This document shows positions 1 to 14,868 of a stretch of 64,000 bases of DNA, piece after piece (the stretch's first letter is position 1; each line of letters starts with the position of its first letter). The stretch is from NCBI GenBank assembly GCA_024509875.1, contig JAMPIV010018789.1, positions 231,813 through 295,812 of the forward strand. Reading direction: 5' to 3'. The stretch comes from Oreohelix idahoensis. Taxonomy: Eukaryota > Mollusca > Gastropoda > Stylommatophora > Oreohelicidae. The position numbers and the translations under genes are program-made. The notes under the pieces are model-generated. The model made no database searches. It had not been told where the DNA came from and saw only the letters and a list, made by a program, of their open reading frames with translations.

Positions 1-956
1 ATTTGGCTATGGGGTTGGAAAATCCCATAATAGGTTTTCATTTAGTAATGTTCTACGTGAGATGGATGGGTGATAAACCCCTATCAATATCAGACGCTTT
101 GATGATGAGTGGTTGGGCATGAAAATGCTAAGATATACTGCTTCTGATCAGATCTCACCTCAAAGTAGCAGCCTGGGTGCGTAGGCTGAAAATTTCGCTT
201 TTGTACTACGGCGTTGTTAGACTACTTCACTGATTTCCAGTTTGATAAAGAAGAAATCATAGACAGCCAGAAACATAGAATACTAGGACACAAATATAGA
301 ACTGGAGCTGAATTCTAAGATTAGAAGAGACATCACCTTGCGCCTGAAGTTCTAGGATCCAACTTCAAAGTGCACTCAGTTAGAAACCTAACTCGCCTGA
401 AAGAGGCGGCATTTTAAATTAGTTGCCCGACAAAATTCTGACTTCTCCGGTGCAAAAAGTCTGTATTGGCCTGAAAAACTCGGGGTATGTTTTAATATGA
501 ACATTTTATCATTTTATTTTTTTTTTTGACATGTATAATTTGCTTGTGAATGTACAGTGGCATATGAGGCTGGCAACCTCAACACTGCAAATAACATGAC
601 ACATGGACTACGACTGCAAGAGCTGGTGACTGCTTCGTGCGGATTTTCTTACCACCTACTCACCACAAAAATATTTATAGAATGTGTGATTTCTATATAC
701 ACACATCGGTACTCTCGCCGGTGCTAGAGAGTTCGTGAACTGTGCTGGGATCATCCTTGTGTGATCGAAGAACTGATGGATTTTTACGTGTGCAATGAAG
801 ATAGTCCTTAAGATCACACCAAACCAAACCATACCTCACTATGAACCAACAGGAGAGGTGGCCTCAGGATCCATAGAGAGCAGGAGGTGGATGATAATAT
901 CATGATGTACATATTTATTATACAAAACACTTTAGTCAATTTAATATATATATATA

Positions 957-998
957 TACAAGGGGATTGACATAAGTCTTGGGCCTGACCATGAAGGA
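957..998 (+). repeat. Mariner left terminal inverted repeat
   Basis: Starts tacaaggggattgacataag and is matched by the reverse complement of 2090-2131 with about two mismatches over 42 bp. The outer flank is the TA repeat at 943-956. Confidence 0.9.
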
Positions 999-1158
999 GT
1001 CACAGGAGAAAGATGAAACTTGGCACATTTAAAGTTCATCACATTTGCACTGAATGTGTGAAGTACGCTTTTGTTTCTTCAATGGGTTTTTCAGCTACGG
1101 TGCACAGCGCAATGTACCCCATTGACCGGATCTGCTGCTCCAAAGATTTGACAAAACA

Positions 1159-2056
1159 ATGGAAAAGAAGGAGGCCAGAGCTGTGATAAAATTTCTGATG
1201 TTTCAGGGAAAAACACCTACAGAAATACACAGGGAGATGGAACCAGTGTTTCGTGATTCTTGTCCTTCATATACTTCGGTAAAAAAAACTGGTGTCAACA
1301 GTTTAAGTGCGGCCGCTCAAATGTTGCTGATCTGCCAAGATCTGGTCGACCAGCCTCAGAGTGCAACGATGAAAATGCAACAAGAGTGAAGAAAAATCAT
1401 TGACCAGGATCGAAAAATGACAATTGTGGAGATAGCTTGTAAAGTAAAACTAAATGAAAGAACAGTTTATAGAATTTTACACAACAGACTGAACATGTGA
1501 AAAGTGTGTGCACGCTGGGTTCCGCGACTGTTGACACGTGAACAGAAGCAAACGAGGGTCAATTGCTGTCAACAGTTGCTCAAAAAGTGTCAGTCAAACA
1601 ATTTTTTGGGACGGCAAAGGTGTCCTTTTGAAAGATTATCTGCCTCGTGGCAACACAGTTAATGGACAGTACTATGCAGATCTTCTCACCAAACTAAGAA
1701 AGGTTGTGGCCAGGAAACGAGGGATAACGCGCACTCAAAATCTTCCTTTGCTTCAAGACAACGCGCCCTCTCACAAAGCATGGCTTGTGCAGCAAGCAGC
1801 CAACGATTTGAATATTGAAATTCTTCCACACCCACCATATTCTCCAGATGTGGCTCTATCAGACTTTTTTCTATTCCCAAATCTTAAAAAACAGCTAAAA
1901 GGAAATCATTTTGACAGCGAGGAAGAGGTTATACTGGCATGTGATGACTGGTTTAGTTTGAAAAATAGGGTGTTCTACTCCCAAGATCTTTTCAAGGTCA
2001 AGCAGAGATGGCAGAAGTGTGTCAATTCAGACGGTGGCTATATTGAAAAGGAATAA
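1159..2056 (+). pseudogene. Mariner transposase (DD34D), defective
   Basis: The transposase would cut and paste the element through its terminal repeats. The N-terminal helix-turn-helix part is at 1159-1389 (AVIKFLMFQGKTPTEIHREM, typical of mariner), followed by in-frame stops near 1387, 1498 and 1540. The C-terminal part at 1538-2056 is in another frame. It has the second catalytic Asp in LLQDNAPSHKA and the third in YSPDVALSDFF, with exactly 34 residues between them, so this is the DD34D class. About 70 codons are missing near 1590-1600, where mariner normally has the first catalytic Asp. The gene is therefore dead by stops, frameshift and deletion. The family assignment is firm; the subfamily is not assigned. 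Confidence 0.9.
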
Positions 2057-2089
2057 ACACTATACAAAATTTCAGCTCTCTGCGACATG

Positions 2090-4925
<2,836 letters not shown>

Positions 4926-5480
4926 TCACTTACTTACTTTCTTACTTACTTACTTAGTCGTTCCTCTTCTACCGTGAGGTGTAGAGGTTTGTAAGAGAGA
5001 GCGTCATTATGTTCTGTCGGCTGTCTTCCTCCTGGCTTGGTTCCATTCTAGTCCTCGGTCCTTTAAAGATTGTCTAATGTTGTCGTGGTAGCTGATTTTC
5101 TCCCATTCTGCAGACATGGTCAAACCATCTCAGTTGGGACTGTTCTACTTGGGTCTGCTGAGGTGGGTCTTTAAGCCTTGACGTATCGTCTGGTTGCGAA
5201 CCGTGTCTCTTCTTGTTACTTCAACCACCTTCCTCAAATACCTCATTTCTGAGGTTTGGATCTGGCTTTTGTGGGTTGTAGTCATTGCCCATGACCCGCA
5301 TCCATACGCCAAGACTGAGACATAGGTGTTTTAATTTACTATATGATATAGTGAGAAAGCGAAAGCATGAAGACAGCTGGTGTTGGTGATCATGCTTCTC
5401 CACAACTTCTTGTCTATAGTATTGTTTATTAGTTTTTCTTGCTGAATTCATTCACGCAATTATGTCAATCTGCCAAGTGT
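4926..5480 (-). pseudogene. 3' fragment of a non-LTR retrotransposon (left copy)
   Basis: On the minus strand this encodes the extreme C-terminal part of a LINE polyprotein (WMRVMGNDYNPQKPDP region at 5221-5451) and then runs into a (GTAA)n tail at 4926-4954, read on the plus strand as ttactt repeats. The better-preserved copy in the right arm (34468-35028) reads further into MRYLRKVVEATRRD and QSQLRWFGHV, the usual end of a LINE reverse-transcriptase polyprotein. It is 5'-truncated and not functional. The exact clade is unknown. Confidence 0.7.
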
Positions 5481-5950
5481 GTTCTCTCTTTGTCGTCATC
5501 TATCTTTTTATTGTCCCTCATTCGTGTCTGTTGTTACAATATATTCCAGTATTTTTATTCTAATAAGATGTTCAAAGAAAGTCGAATGCTTTCTTTTAAT
5601 GTCAATGTAACAAAACCATGTTTGCTGGTTTGTCTTTTTAGACTATAAAGTTTCTTACATTCTTTTACTTTCTGCTCTCCTCCTTGACTCTTATTTACTC
5701 GGCATAATTCCGTCGTCAATCTTCTTCTTTATTTCCTTTTTCTGTGACATAGAAATAATAGTCAGTTACTCTTTGCTAAAGGTATTTCCACCTATGAGAC
5801 TTAGTAATAATGCAGACTTTTTAATTTAATATTCATAAGACCCCAATTAGTCTTTTATTTTTATTTTACACTGTACTGCCCCACCTCTTTTTGATATAAA
5901 AGTGGATAAATTTCACACATCGGAATTCATTTCTTTGCTTTTAGGTAATT
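5481..5950. other. Unannotated AT-rich sequence
   Basis: Begins where homology to the right arm stops. No gene, RNA or repeat recognised. Confidence 0.5.
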
Positions 5951-5963
5951 TGACGCGAGTACC
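5951..5963. repeat. SINE target-site duplication, copy at the 3' end
   Basis: tgacgcgagtacc, matched by tgacgcaagtacc at 6319-6331 with one mismatch. It directly borders the poly(T) tract, which is the SINE tail read on the plus strand. Confidence 0.8.
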
Positions 5964-6318
5964 TTTTTTTTTTTTCCGTACGCCCGCTAATACTCGAGGC
6001 GAAATCTCAGGATATTATTTATGTCTAACCTGACATTGATTTTAAGTGAGTATCCCTTTTTTTCTTGTACAGAGACAGGTGTCCCTCGCCATTCAGGCAA
6101 ATACTCTCCGATTTCGGAGGTACCCATTAGAGCTGGGTCGGCTCAGGAGCCGCCAATCCCTGGTCGACGACACTCCTTCAAATGTACTCGCCAGGTCTCG
6201 AGTTAATCCAGTCCAAATCCCGGTCGACGAAAAATCCTCAAATGCCGTCACCCGGGTTTGATCCTGGATCACCCGGTCGCCAGAGCGGTGTGGTAACCAC
6301 TACGCTAGCGCGGCTCCC
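5964..6318 (-). mobile_element. tRNA-derived SINE with poly(A) tail
   Basis: Read on the minus strand, the element starts GGGAGCCGCGCTAGCGTAG at 6318. It has an RNA polymerase III A box (TAGCGTAGTGG, about 6298-6309) and a B box (GGATCAAACCC, 6254-6264) spaced as in a tRNA. A central region without tRNA likeness follows, and it ends in a poly(A) run at 5964-5975. A 13-bp target duplication with one mismatch borders both ends. Movement would have needed a LINE in trans. The central part holds CCAGCTCTAATGGGTACCT (6119-6138), also seen in slightly altered form at 52044-52062. It is not a real tRNA gene, since there is no closed acceptor stem or anticodon arm. Confidence 0.85.
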
Positions 6319-6331
6319 TGACGCAAGTACC
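6319..6331. repeat. SINE target-site duplication, copy at the 5' end
   Basis: tgacgcaagtacc, the pair of 5951-5963. Confidence 0.8.
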
Positions 6332-8699
6332 TGTACCTTGCTTTGAAAATGTTTCACACATCTTTAGGGAGGATAATTTGTTTTAAGCACAATAAGTAGA
6401 ATCCACAAACGTGGCAGTAGGAATAAAAAATAGTGAAAAGCACGGGAGTCTTCTGGAAACAAAAAGAACGGCAACACAAATCATGGATAACAGAAAAAAC
6501 AGGCAACACAAATCGTGGATAACAGAAGAAACAGGATACACTATTAATAAAGAAAGAAACAAGACGATAGTGTTAAGCAGAAACGAAAACGGAAGCTCCA
6601 ATGCTTTGTTGTTGTTTACAAATTCTACAATGTTTATCTTGTCTATACGTACAGATTTATGTTATGAATAAACAGTACATTTGTTTTGTGTATAAGAGAT
6701 ACATTAATGTCTTTTGACAGTTACAAACTGTGATGAAGCTAAGTGAATATAAGTGATCATTCATCAGCATAACATGAGTCATTTCAGGCACAAACATAGT
6801 CATTATCCCCATCATTAAATCTTTTGTAGCATATATTCACACCATTATCATTATAAAACCTGATTATCAGTGTGACGTATAATGGAAAAAGAGCCTACAG
6901 TAATCTGACAATCTTTTGTCACCTCGTAGCGTTCTAGGATTTGCTAGCAAAACCATGCATTTACAGCCTGTGTTTACTCACTTTTTCGTCCCGCCTCTTT
7001 TCTTTGAATATAAGCAAACGAAGTGTTTACAAACTTTCGTGACCTGCCCATCACAACAGGTAGCGAATCAGGTTTGTTTACCTCGGCTCCTCACGCGAGT
7101 TTATCTGTCAATCATACGATACCTGACAGACCGCACGTGAATAACACAGAATCTTTTGAAGTTCGTACTCAGAAAAAGTCAGAAACCCCTGGGCTCTTTG
7201 ATCTTTGGAAGCGGGCATTCGTACAGAGAAGACCCGTTAAAATTAAGAATTCTTCTGATGTCAGTTACTAACGCTCGACGGAAGACCGACAATAAGCCTT
7301 TATCTGGGAACTGTGTTCTGATTCTCCGTTACTCACACAATAGTGCGAAAAGTAACATAATCTATAAATCAGATAAACGTAATGATATATAAACTGTTTT
7401 CTTAAACCTGCTATCAGTTGTCACTCAGAATTTTTGGATAGTCTAAGCACGCAGTTCTAGAACATTTCGCTAAATGTGTTAATATCATTCGTGGGGATTT
7501 TCATTCTGATTTTCTGGTAATAGAAATTAGTGTTTACGTGTTTACAAGAGTTACCAATTAAAAGTGTGGGCTTTTACCATTGTAATTCACTTTGATTTTC
7601 CAGCGTTAAAACTAGTGAAATAAAATAACGCGCAGCTATTTCATATCAGATGTTCAGTTATCATGTTAATTTTCACCACACGCTTTCTCACACAAGAAGA
7701 GACGGTTTTAGCTGACTGGTTAAATGCAAGGCGCGACTGATAGTGACAGAAACGAATTCACGTTTTATCTCATTGTGCGTATTTATTATAAGTGCCTATT
7801 ATTTAATATCATACGACTAAACTATCAGACGCCGACCAAATTAATAGCTACCTAACAACCGGCGATAGTTTGTGATAACTGACAATGTACGCTGATCGTT
7901 AAGCGCAAACAAGAGGGGGGAGAGTCGCATAACTCATCCGACCTGAAAACTCAGCGCTAGCGACGGGCGATAGGGTAGGCTAAAGACACCGGGTGCCTTT
8001 TAAATTTAATCAGGACTGACGGAGTGGATAAGAGATCGTCTTGTCCCCGTCTGTGTGCATATATGTAGCTATATAGAATAGTAGCATTTTTCCATAAATG
8101 TTTCTTATATATTCCTAGCAGACCTGATCAAGGGCGCCCAGCGGTCTGTTTATCTTTTCTTTTTCTTTTTTTTTACTGATTGGTTAATGTTGTCTTTTCT
8201 TGGCTTGTGCGTCACCAATTTCATTGGTGAGCAAGTATTTGCCACCGATACATGAGGAACATTTTAACTTGTCAATTTAACTGGACTTACCAAACCCAGC
8301 AATATTTTTTCAATTTTATCAGCCCACTGGGGTGTGAAAAAAACAACATTTATTCCCGACTCCTGACAGTCGTATTCAAGCGTAGCATCCAGAATTTACG
8401 CTGTTTCAGAATCGGCACTCTACCATAGAGCCAGCGGATAGGATTATCATCGTTTATCAATTGTAACATTTTTAGCAACCAGATGTTTACCAATACTGGA
8501 AGTATTTTCCTCTTTTAACTGTTAACCCCAAGATCACGTTTCTGCATCAACTATTGGCGGAGACATTTGTTCATCAAGGAAAAACCCCCACCAGATTCGG
8601 TGTTCGCCTCACAGTTCTTTATTTGTTAGAGGATGGACTGGAGCCAATTTGGGAAATAAACCTGACATTTTATATAGTCAGGAAAAATTGTAATTCCAA
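6332..8699. other. Unannotated sequence
   Basis: No convincing coding region. There is a short imperfect direct repeat of about 33 bp at 6470-6535 (ggcaacacaaatc units). The right half may belong to the LTR-like relic described at 8700-9351, but I cannot fix a left boundary. Confidence 0.4.
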
Positions 8700-9351
8700 G
8701 GGATATCACCAAGAGTAGGTAAGAGTGATTGAGTGGCCATTGTATGAAAGAGAGAGTAAATATTTTTCTTTGTTACAGGGACTTTACCAAAACTGGATTT
8801 GCTTTTACTGGGTAGCTTATAGTAGGAACTTGTTTACTTTACTGTCTACTGAGTAACATAGTGCAAACCTTCGACCTTTGGGTTATTAACGTTTTGGGTT
8901 CTTTTCTCCATAGGGGGAGGGCACATTTATTTCGCTATTTCATATGTATGTAACTCTGATTTTTTTATTTGATCTTTCTTTAGATATTTGATGTTGTCAA
9001 GTTTAAATGATAATAAACAACAAAAGAAATTTAACTTTGTGTGTTGGTCAGACCCATACCCAATTAACCGTAGTTTTTTCACGTGTGTGTGTCTTGTTGT
9101 CACATAGCTGTGTGTGTGTGTAGTTAAACTTATACTTATGTATATGAGGAGCGCAAGGTTGTCTTGTACTAAATTATAGTCGTATAGATAGGCTGGAATA
9201 GAGAAACTTACTCATTCCATAGACAAATCTGCTCCTTAAGCTATCACCCGAGAAATCTATTTCTCACACCTTTTTCCCACGTATCTATCACCATCCACTC
9301 TACTCAGACGGGACAAAAATAACTGAGAACCTATCTATACGACTATCAGTA
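8700..9351 (+). mobile_element. LTR-like relic related to the LTR of element D
   Basis: The stretch tttaaatgataataaacaac at about 9004 followed by cagacccatacccaatt aligns by eye with 40958-41023 in the D LTR (tttaaatgataaataaacat, then agacccaagcccaaatt). The last 170 bp ends in cgggacaaaaataactgag and then a 17-bp inverted partner of 9176-9192, mirroring the end of the D LTR. I read it as a solo LTR or LTR remnant of a GmR1-like element. The 5' end and any target duplication are not found. Confidence 0.5.
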
Positions 9352-9522
9352 TGTCTACACCACCACCCTCCTTGTCTTATTTGTTTCTCCTTCTCTTTCT
9401 GCTTTTTGTTTCCCAGTCTGCTACTGCTATTACTATTATTTATACGATGTCTTGTTTCTTCTGTCACCATTCGCCTTACTTTCTTCTCTTAACTCTTCTT
9501 CTTGTTCTGCTTTTCCTTATCT
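9352..9522 (-). other. Pyrimidine-rich tract at the LINE 3' end
   Basis: Strongly strand-biased sequence (C and T on plus, purines on minus) that lies just downstream of the LINE coding region and continues into it up to about 9660. It is likely the LINE 3' end or untranslated region. Confidence 0.5.
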
Positions 9523-11828
9523 TTATGTCATTATTTCTTCTCTGTATTCCTTCTTTCTTCTGTTTTCCTTTCCTTGTATTTTTTTCTTCATCTCCCTATT
9601 TTTATCTGAACGGTGTGCTTTTGCTTTTATTTTTTCTAGATATGCTGGAGCATTGTGTGACAGGATTTTGTGAACAAATTTAGCTTTGTTAAACATAAAG
9701 CGCTTTCTTAAGGCCAGTATTCGGAGGTTTTTATAGAAATCTACACATTGAGTTAGGCAGTTGTCAGAGACTACACGCACTGCACGCTTCTGTAGTGAAC
9801 AGAGTCTCTTTGTGTTGGACATTGAGCAACCATCCCAGATTGTGGAGCAATAGTCAAGGTTTGCTTGTATGTGAGATATATAGAACAATTTTCGTGCATC
9901 TTCATCTAGGAAATGTTTTATTTTAGCTAACTGGTAAACTTTATGTGCCGTTTGCTTGGTCAGTGCATGTACATGTGAGTTCCAGTTTAGATGCTGGTCA
10001 ACGATTATACCTAGAGTTTTATGTTCATTGACGTTTTCATGTAGTGAGGTACCAATGTAGATCTGAAGTGTGGTTTTCTCTGAATTTTGTAATTTTTGTC
10101 TAGTTGATATTAACATGCATTTCGTTTTAATGATATTTATTAGCATGCGATTACCGTTGCTCCACTTAATCAGATTATCTGTATTCTTTTGTAACGATAG
10201 TTCGAGTGCTTTACAACTTTTATCACTCTTGTAAACAGTACAGTCGTCCGCAAACAGATCACATGATGAGTGCTTGATGTGAAGAGGAAGGTCATTAATG
10301 TATATGGTAAAAAGTAGAGGAGCAAGTATAGAACCCTGAGGAACGCCAGTATTTATTACTGCTGGGCTAGAATATGAGTTATTGTAAAAAAAACTACATG
10401 TTTTCTGTCTGATAGGAATGATGTAATCATTGTCATCAGTTGAAAGTTTATTTTTGATGTTTCTAGTTTTCTAATTAAAATAGCGTGATCGATCATTTCA
10501 AATGCTTTTTTAAAGTCTACAAAGACTGCCCCACACGTGTTATCGTTGTTAATATTTAGATGCCAGTTGTCTATCATCTTAGTTAGAGCAGTGTGACATG
10601 AATGTTTAGGCCTAAACCCCGATTGACTTTCAATTAGCAAGTCGTTGTTAACTAGGTGTTGTAGTGTTATTTTATGAATGTGTTTTTCTAGTGGTTTGGA
10701 TAGCGAAGATATTAGAGAGACTGGCCTGTAGTTACCAAGGTTGCGAGTATCAGAGGAACCATGTTTGAAAAGACTATATACCTTAGCAACGGGAAGTGAC
10801 TCTTTGCGATACATAGATTGTATATGTATGTTAGTGAATCACTAATAACTGGCGCAGCATAGCGCAGTATGTGATTGCTGATTCCATCAAGTCCTGATGA
10901 GTTGTTCTCTGTAAGGCCTAGAAGATAGTTATACACTTCATTGACTGTCATATACGGAATGTCGGATGGGACTGTGTTCGTGCATTTGTTCTTACAGAAT
11001 GCTAACAGTTGGCCTAGGTCACAATGGGAATCTGGTATCGTAGATTTAAGACTGGTTATTTCTGTTTGAAAGTAATTGCTAAAGTCCATACACGAAAATG
11101 AGGTATTGCGGATTAATGAGTCTGGCGAACTTCGTTTGTTTGCTAGACTGTTGATTACTTTCCACATATCTTTACTGTTTGTTTTGTTCTGAATTAAGGT
11201 TTTAAAGTATGTTTTCTTTTCTCTACGTATTAAATATTGTACCTTGTTTCTTTGTGCTCTGTATGTGTTAAAGTCCTTATTTCTGTGAGCTCGATCTCGC
11301 TGCCTCATGGCTTCCAGCTCTGCTTGTGTGATAAAGGAGATTTGATCTGTCGTTTCACACGAACTTCTTTAGCTGGTGCATGGTTATCAAACACGCAATG
11401 AAAGATACGTGTCCAATGAGCTATCGCGTCATCGGGATCAGAAAGCTGGTAAACATTGGCCAGAGGTGCAGCTCGCAAATCATGTAAAAATAGTCTATGG
11501 TTAAAAATTTTTAAACTTCTAAATTTAATACTTAAATGTTTTTTTCTGGGAGCTTTATATTTATTATTTGACCACGTGCAACATACTGGATAGAGGTCAC
11601 TAATTGCTACAACAGGAACAGAGCATTCTAGAATGTTATCTGTACAGGTGACGTAGATGTGGTCAATTGTTGTGGATGATATTGTTATTACCCTGGTAGG
11701 CTGGTTGACTATTTGTTTTAAGTTGTAAGATAGTATGATGTTTTCCCACGTTTGGTTTGTTATGCATGTCAATGTTGAAGTCACCCAAAAGAATAATTTC
11801 TTTGGCAGTGGTAAATGCTGTGTCCATC
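9523..11828 (-). pseudogene. Jockey/CR1-like LINE, piece 1: endonuclease end and reverse transcriptase
   Basis: This piece would copy LINE RNA at a nicked target. From high to low coordinates it holds the C-terminal half of an apurinic-type endonuclease (LLGDFNIDMH at about 11766-11800, then TTIDHIYV), a linker, and reverse-transcriptase blocks. These are SSGLDGISNHILRYAAP (about 10860), NYRPVSLISSLSKPLEK, motif A VDFKKAFEMIDHA, motif B GVPQGSILAPLLF (about 10318-10345) and motif C LFADDCT (FADD at 10243-10254). The thumb-like tail NWNSHVHALTKQTAHKVYQL follows. At least three frame changes break the frame (pieces 11784-11305, 11308-10712, 10814-10356, 10146-9523). Its upstream part resumes at 19061 beyond element A. 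The superfamily call rests on motif pattern. Confidence 0.85.
11824..11828. repeat. Target-site duplication of element A, left
   Basis: CCATC, identical to 19061-19065. Confidence 0.85.
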
Positions 11829-12893
11829 TGTTAAGGTCTAATTCTAGTCAAGGGGAGTTTATCAGTAATATTCTTGCAGATGATGACCGGATTGTTGTTA
11901 GCTCCCGTGTTTTGCTATTTATGTGTTTAAAATAACTTTGCGAATGTTCTGGAACAGCTAGAACGTGGGTGAACGAAATTCGAGATGTGAAGATTTTTGA
12001 GTGAGCGATGGTCTCTCGCGTTCACTGAGCTGTTTTTTAGGCGGGGATTTTTATCGTGACATTCGAATGCGGAGATAGCTGAGTGAAGAGACTGACAATG
12101 GTCTGTGTGTCCCCGAGATAGAGAATTGTTTTGATAAAAGGGATTGTGATATTTCCTAAGATGTCATAAAGCCGTGGAGATGAAGGCTTTAGTATATTAT
12201 GCAGAATGTACCTTCCTAAAGATTTTCCGGGCCATTGGATAGGCCATTATGTTTGATATCTCTGATGAGAGAGATTTGTGAAGGTTGACAGATTATTATA
12301 GGGAAGGTGTTTTTTTCTCCCAAGAGTTATGTTGAGTCTGACGTTACAGGCATTATTGTACTACAATATAGGCAGTTCCCTTTGCTGTAGGGATAATTTG
12401 GACCAGGAAACTTTAGCATTATAAACTGCCGTACTTACGCAGCTGTTGTGCTTGGATTTTGTATACTATGTACTTAACCACCTACGGATTTGGTGTCCAT
12501 GAGAGGTATTCTATTTTGCTGTGTGCTGTAAACTGTGACTATGTACCTAGTGATGTCCTCGTGACTGTAGAATATTAAAAACAGTGTAGAACGATCAGAA
12601 GTTATAACCTTTTCCTGACTTCTACATGTGCGTTGGTGTGTGTGACTATTGTTGACTTACGTGAGAACTACATGCATTTGCATTCTTTGATGTTTGTACA
12701 CCCACACACCTGGTCGGCCATCTGTAAGCCCAACGAATACTGATATGCCTTATCAGTTCTCCTATCATAACAGCACATTTACCATCTTTACCGAACCACC
12801 ACAGTTCTACTCCAGTATTACCTGTAAGTACCCGGCGTTGCCCGGAAGTCTCTCACCCTTCAACAACCACAGACACCAAACTTGTCTTTATCA
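11829..12893 (+). repeat. 5' LTR of element A
   Basis: Starts tgttaagg and ends ttatca. Matches 17991-19060. The TG...CA ends and the adjoining target duplication fix the limits. Confidence 0.9.
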
Positions 12894-12894
12894 G

Positions 12895-12912
12895 TGGTGA
12901 GCCAGCATTTTG
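12895..12912 (+). promoter_or_regulatory. Candidate primer binding site of element A
   Basis: TGGTGAGCCAGCATTTTG starts one base after the LTR. TGG is expected opposite a tRNA CCA end. I cannot name the tRNA. Confidence 0.45.
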
Positions 12913-13940
12913 GGATGTTATCAACTGATTGAAGGATATTATCTTTCAAGTTCAAGTTTCAAGTCAAGTGATCCAGTGTTGCTGTACTTCTTCTTGTGGA
13001 CCGTTACCTCGGAGTTCCAGTGATGATTACCTTTGGACTTCTTCACACGGGATTATCTATGTACGTCATTGCCACTGTTACCTTGGAGTTCCGACATCGA
13101 TCGCCAGTGGATTTCTTCGGATTGTATTAGCTGTGTACATCTTTGCTGTGGTTTCGAAGGCCAGGATTTTTTTCCTTCTAAAGATAAGTGGCTGTTTGTT
13201 TTTGTAAACTGTATGTGCCACTGTATAGTTAGTTAAGCCTTCCTCAGCACATAAACTATTTATATTCCTTGTCTTTATGTTATATGTTTCTATGTTTTAT
13301 ATGTCATATTTCAGCGGGAAGGTTGGGTGGAGACTTTCGTAGGATATATCCCACTTGACCGAGGGGCTACGAAAGCGTTCTATAGGGACTGTTTTGTCTA
13401 AGTCCGTGTCGCAAAAGATCCCTTGATAATTCGTGGCATACTCTGTTTACTCCGGATTCAGTCATCTTTATAACTGTTTAGGTGTGACGAGATGTCTTAG
13501 TGTTGTTTTCGTTATATTTTCCTCTGTTCTTTAGTTATTGATTAATTTGTTTGTGAGTGTCTTCCTCCCCTTTCTATCTTTCAGTTATATTCGTTTATAC
13601 ACTGTTTTGTCATTTGTATTGTATCCTATTCGCAGCTGTCGTTGCACGCTTTGCAATAATTTTTTTCACTTTATTTCTACTTTTTTACTTTAGTTGATTC
13701 CTGTGAACGTTGTCATTAGTTCTTTATATCTTGTCTTTGTCTTTCTTGCTTGTATTATCCATTTTGTCATACACTGTCAATATTATAATGCACAATAGAT
13801 ATATAGGTGATTAATTAAATTATTATAGTTAAGGTAATTAAACAGGTTCTAGATTAAGGACTTGTCACCCACTGAGTTGGAATAAAGTGAGTCTCTCAAG
13901 TAATATATTTACACAAGGCATTTATCTCATAAAATTCAGC
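12913..13940 (+). other. 5' leader of element A
   Basis: A T-rich leader of about 1 kb between primer site and Gag, matching the leader of element B (for example tcatacactgtcaatattat at about 13768). No coding potential seen. Confidence 0.7.
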
Positions 13941-14774
13941 ATGATGGCTACTTTGGATTATTTCATTGAACAAGGGAGATCCCTTAGAATGACTGATGGG
14001 GAATTAAGAGAATTTGCTCTTGCTGAATATGCCAAGGCGCAGAAGGCCGAAGAAAAGAGACAGAAAATGGAAACTGAGAGACAGAAAGTGGAAGCTGAAA
14101 AAATAAAATTGCAGATGCAGGCAGATGAGAGGAAATTTCAAATGCAACTGGAAGAGAAGAAATTAGAAGCTGAAGAGAAAAATAATCAACAGCAAATGCA
14201 AATGGAAATAGAAAAACAGAAACTTCATATGCAAGCTGAGGAAAACCAAAGAGCACACGAGCAAAAATTGGCAGCTACGGAGCTGGAGAAAATAAAGGTA
14301 GTGAATATGGGTAATTCACAACATGAGTCAAACAATCAAACAACTTCTAATAAGGCAAATATTAAATCTCATGATATTAAATTACCTGCTTTCAACCCTA
14401 CCTGCGACGATATTGCATTCTATCTAAACAGACTTGAACTTGCATGCGAATCTCATAAGATAGACAAGTCGCAATATTGTGCACAACTTATGAAGATACT
14501 TAAGGGTGAAGCTGCGGATATTATAAGTATGTTGGAGGGTCCTGACAAGGGTAACTATGATGTTGCCAGAGCTGCATTACTAAAGAAATATCAACTTAAT
14601 GAAGACGGGTATCGTCTTTGCTTTAAGACTCTGTTACCGGAGACTGGGGTAGAGTTTTCAGAGTTCATTACACAGATACGTCTTACGTTCTCACGATGGA
14701 TCGAACTTTCTAAAACTGAACACACATATGAAGCCCTTATGGACTTGTTGCTTCGTTACAAAGTCATCAGTTAA
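13941..14774 (+). pseudogene. Gag of element A (coiled coil plus capsid-like)
   Basis: The structural protein expected to pack element RNA into particles. From MATLDYFIEQGRSLRMTDGE it has a short N-terminal helix shared with elements B-E. A Lys/Glu/Gln-rich coiled coil of about 90 residues follows (14040-14300), then a capsid-like helical region (LPAFNPTCDDIAFYLNRLEL; LKGEAADIISMLEGPDKGNY; LLKKYQLNEDGYR). In-frame stops at 14772-14777 and a deletion remove the capsid end that element B retains. A double ATG at 13941-13946 precedes the conserved start. Downstream coding continues in another frame at 14869. Confidence 0.8.
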
Positions 14775-14868
14775 TGAGTCTTTTCTTTCCTTTTTACATG
14801 AGCGAAAACCTATGAACTTGAAAGATATGGAACAATACTGTTGCCAATAAGTCACGGCTCATCCAAAT

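Noticed and set aside
6250..6318. Possible tRNA gene on the minus strand
   Set aside because: A and B boxes are present, but there is no acceptor stem or anticodon arm that folds; target duplication and poly(A) show it is a SINE.
9351..9683. 110-codon frame rich in Leu, Phe and Ser, resembling a membrane protein
   Set aside because: It is the antisense of the purine-rich 3' end of the minus-strand LINE; low-complexity artefact.
12694..12900. Small frame MYTHTPGRPSVSPTN, repeated at 18861-19130
   Set aside because: Both copies are in the LTRs of A. Duplication is due to LTR identity; no independent evidence of translation.
13984..14256. Antisense frames opposite coiled-coil Gag regions (also 25132-25422)
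   Set aside because: Shadows of repetitive charged codons on the coding strand.
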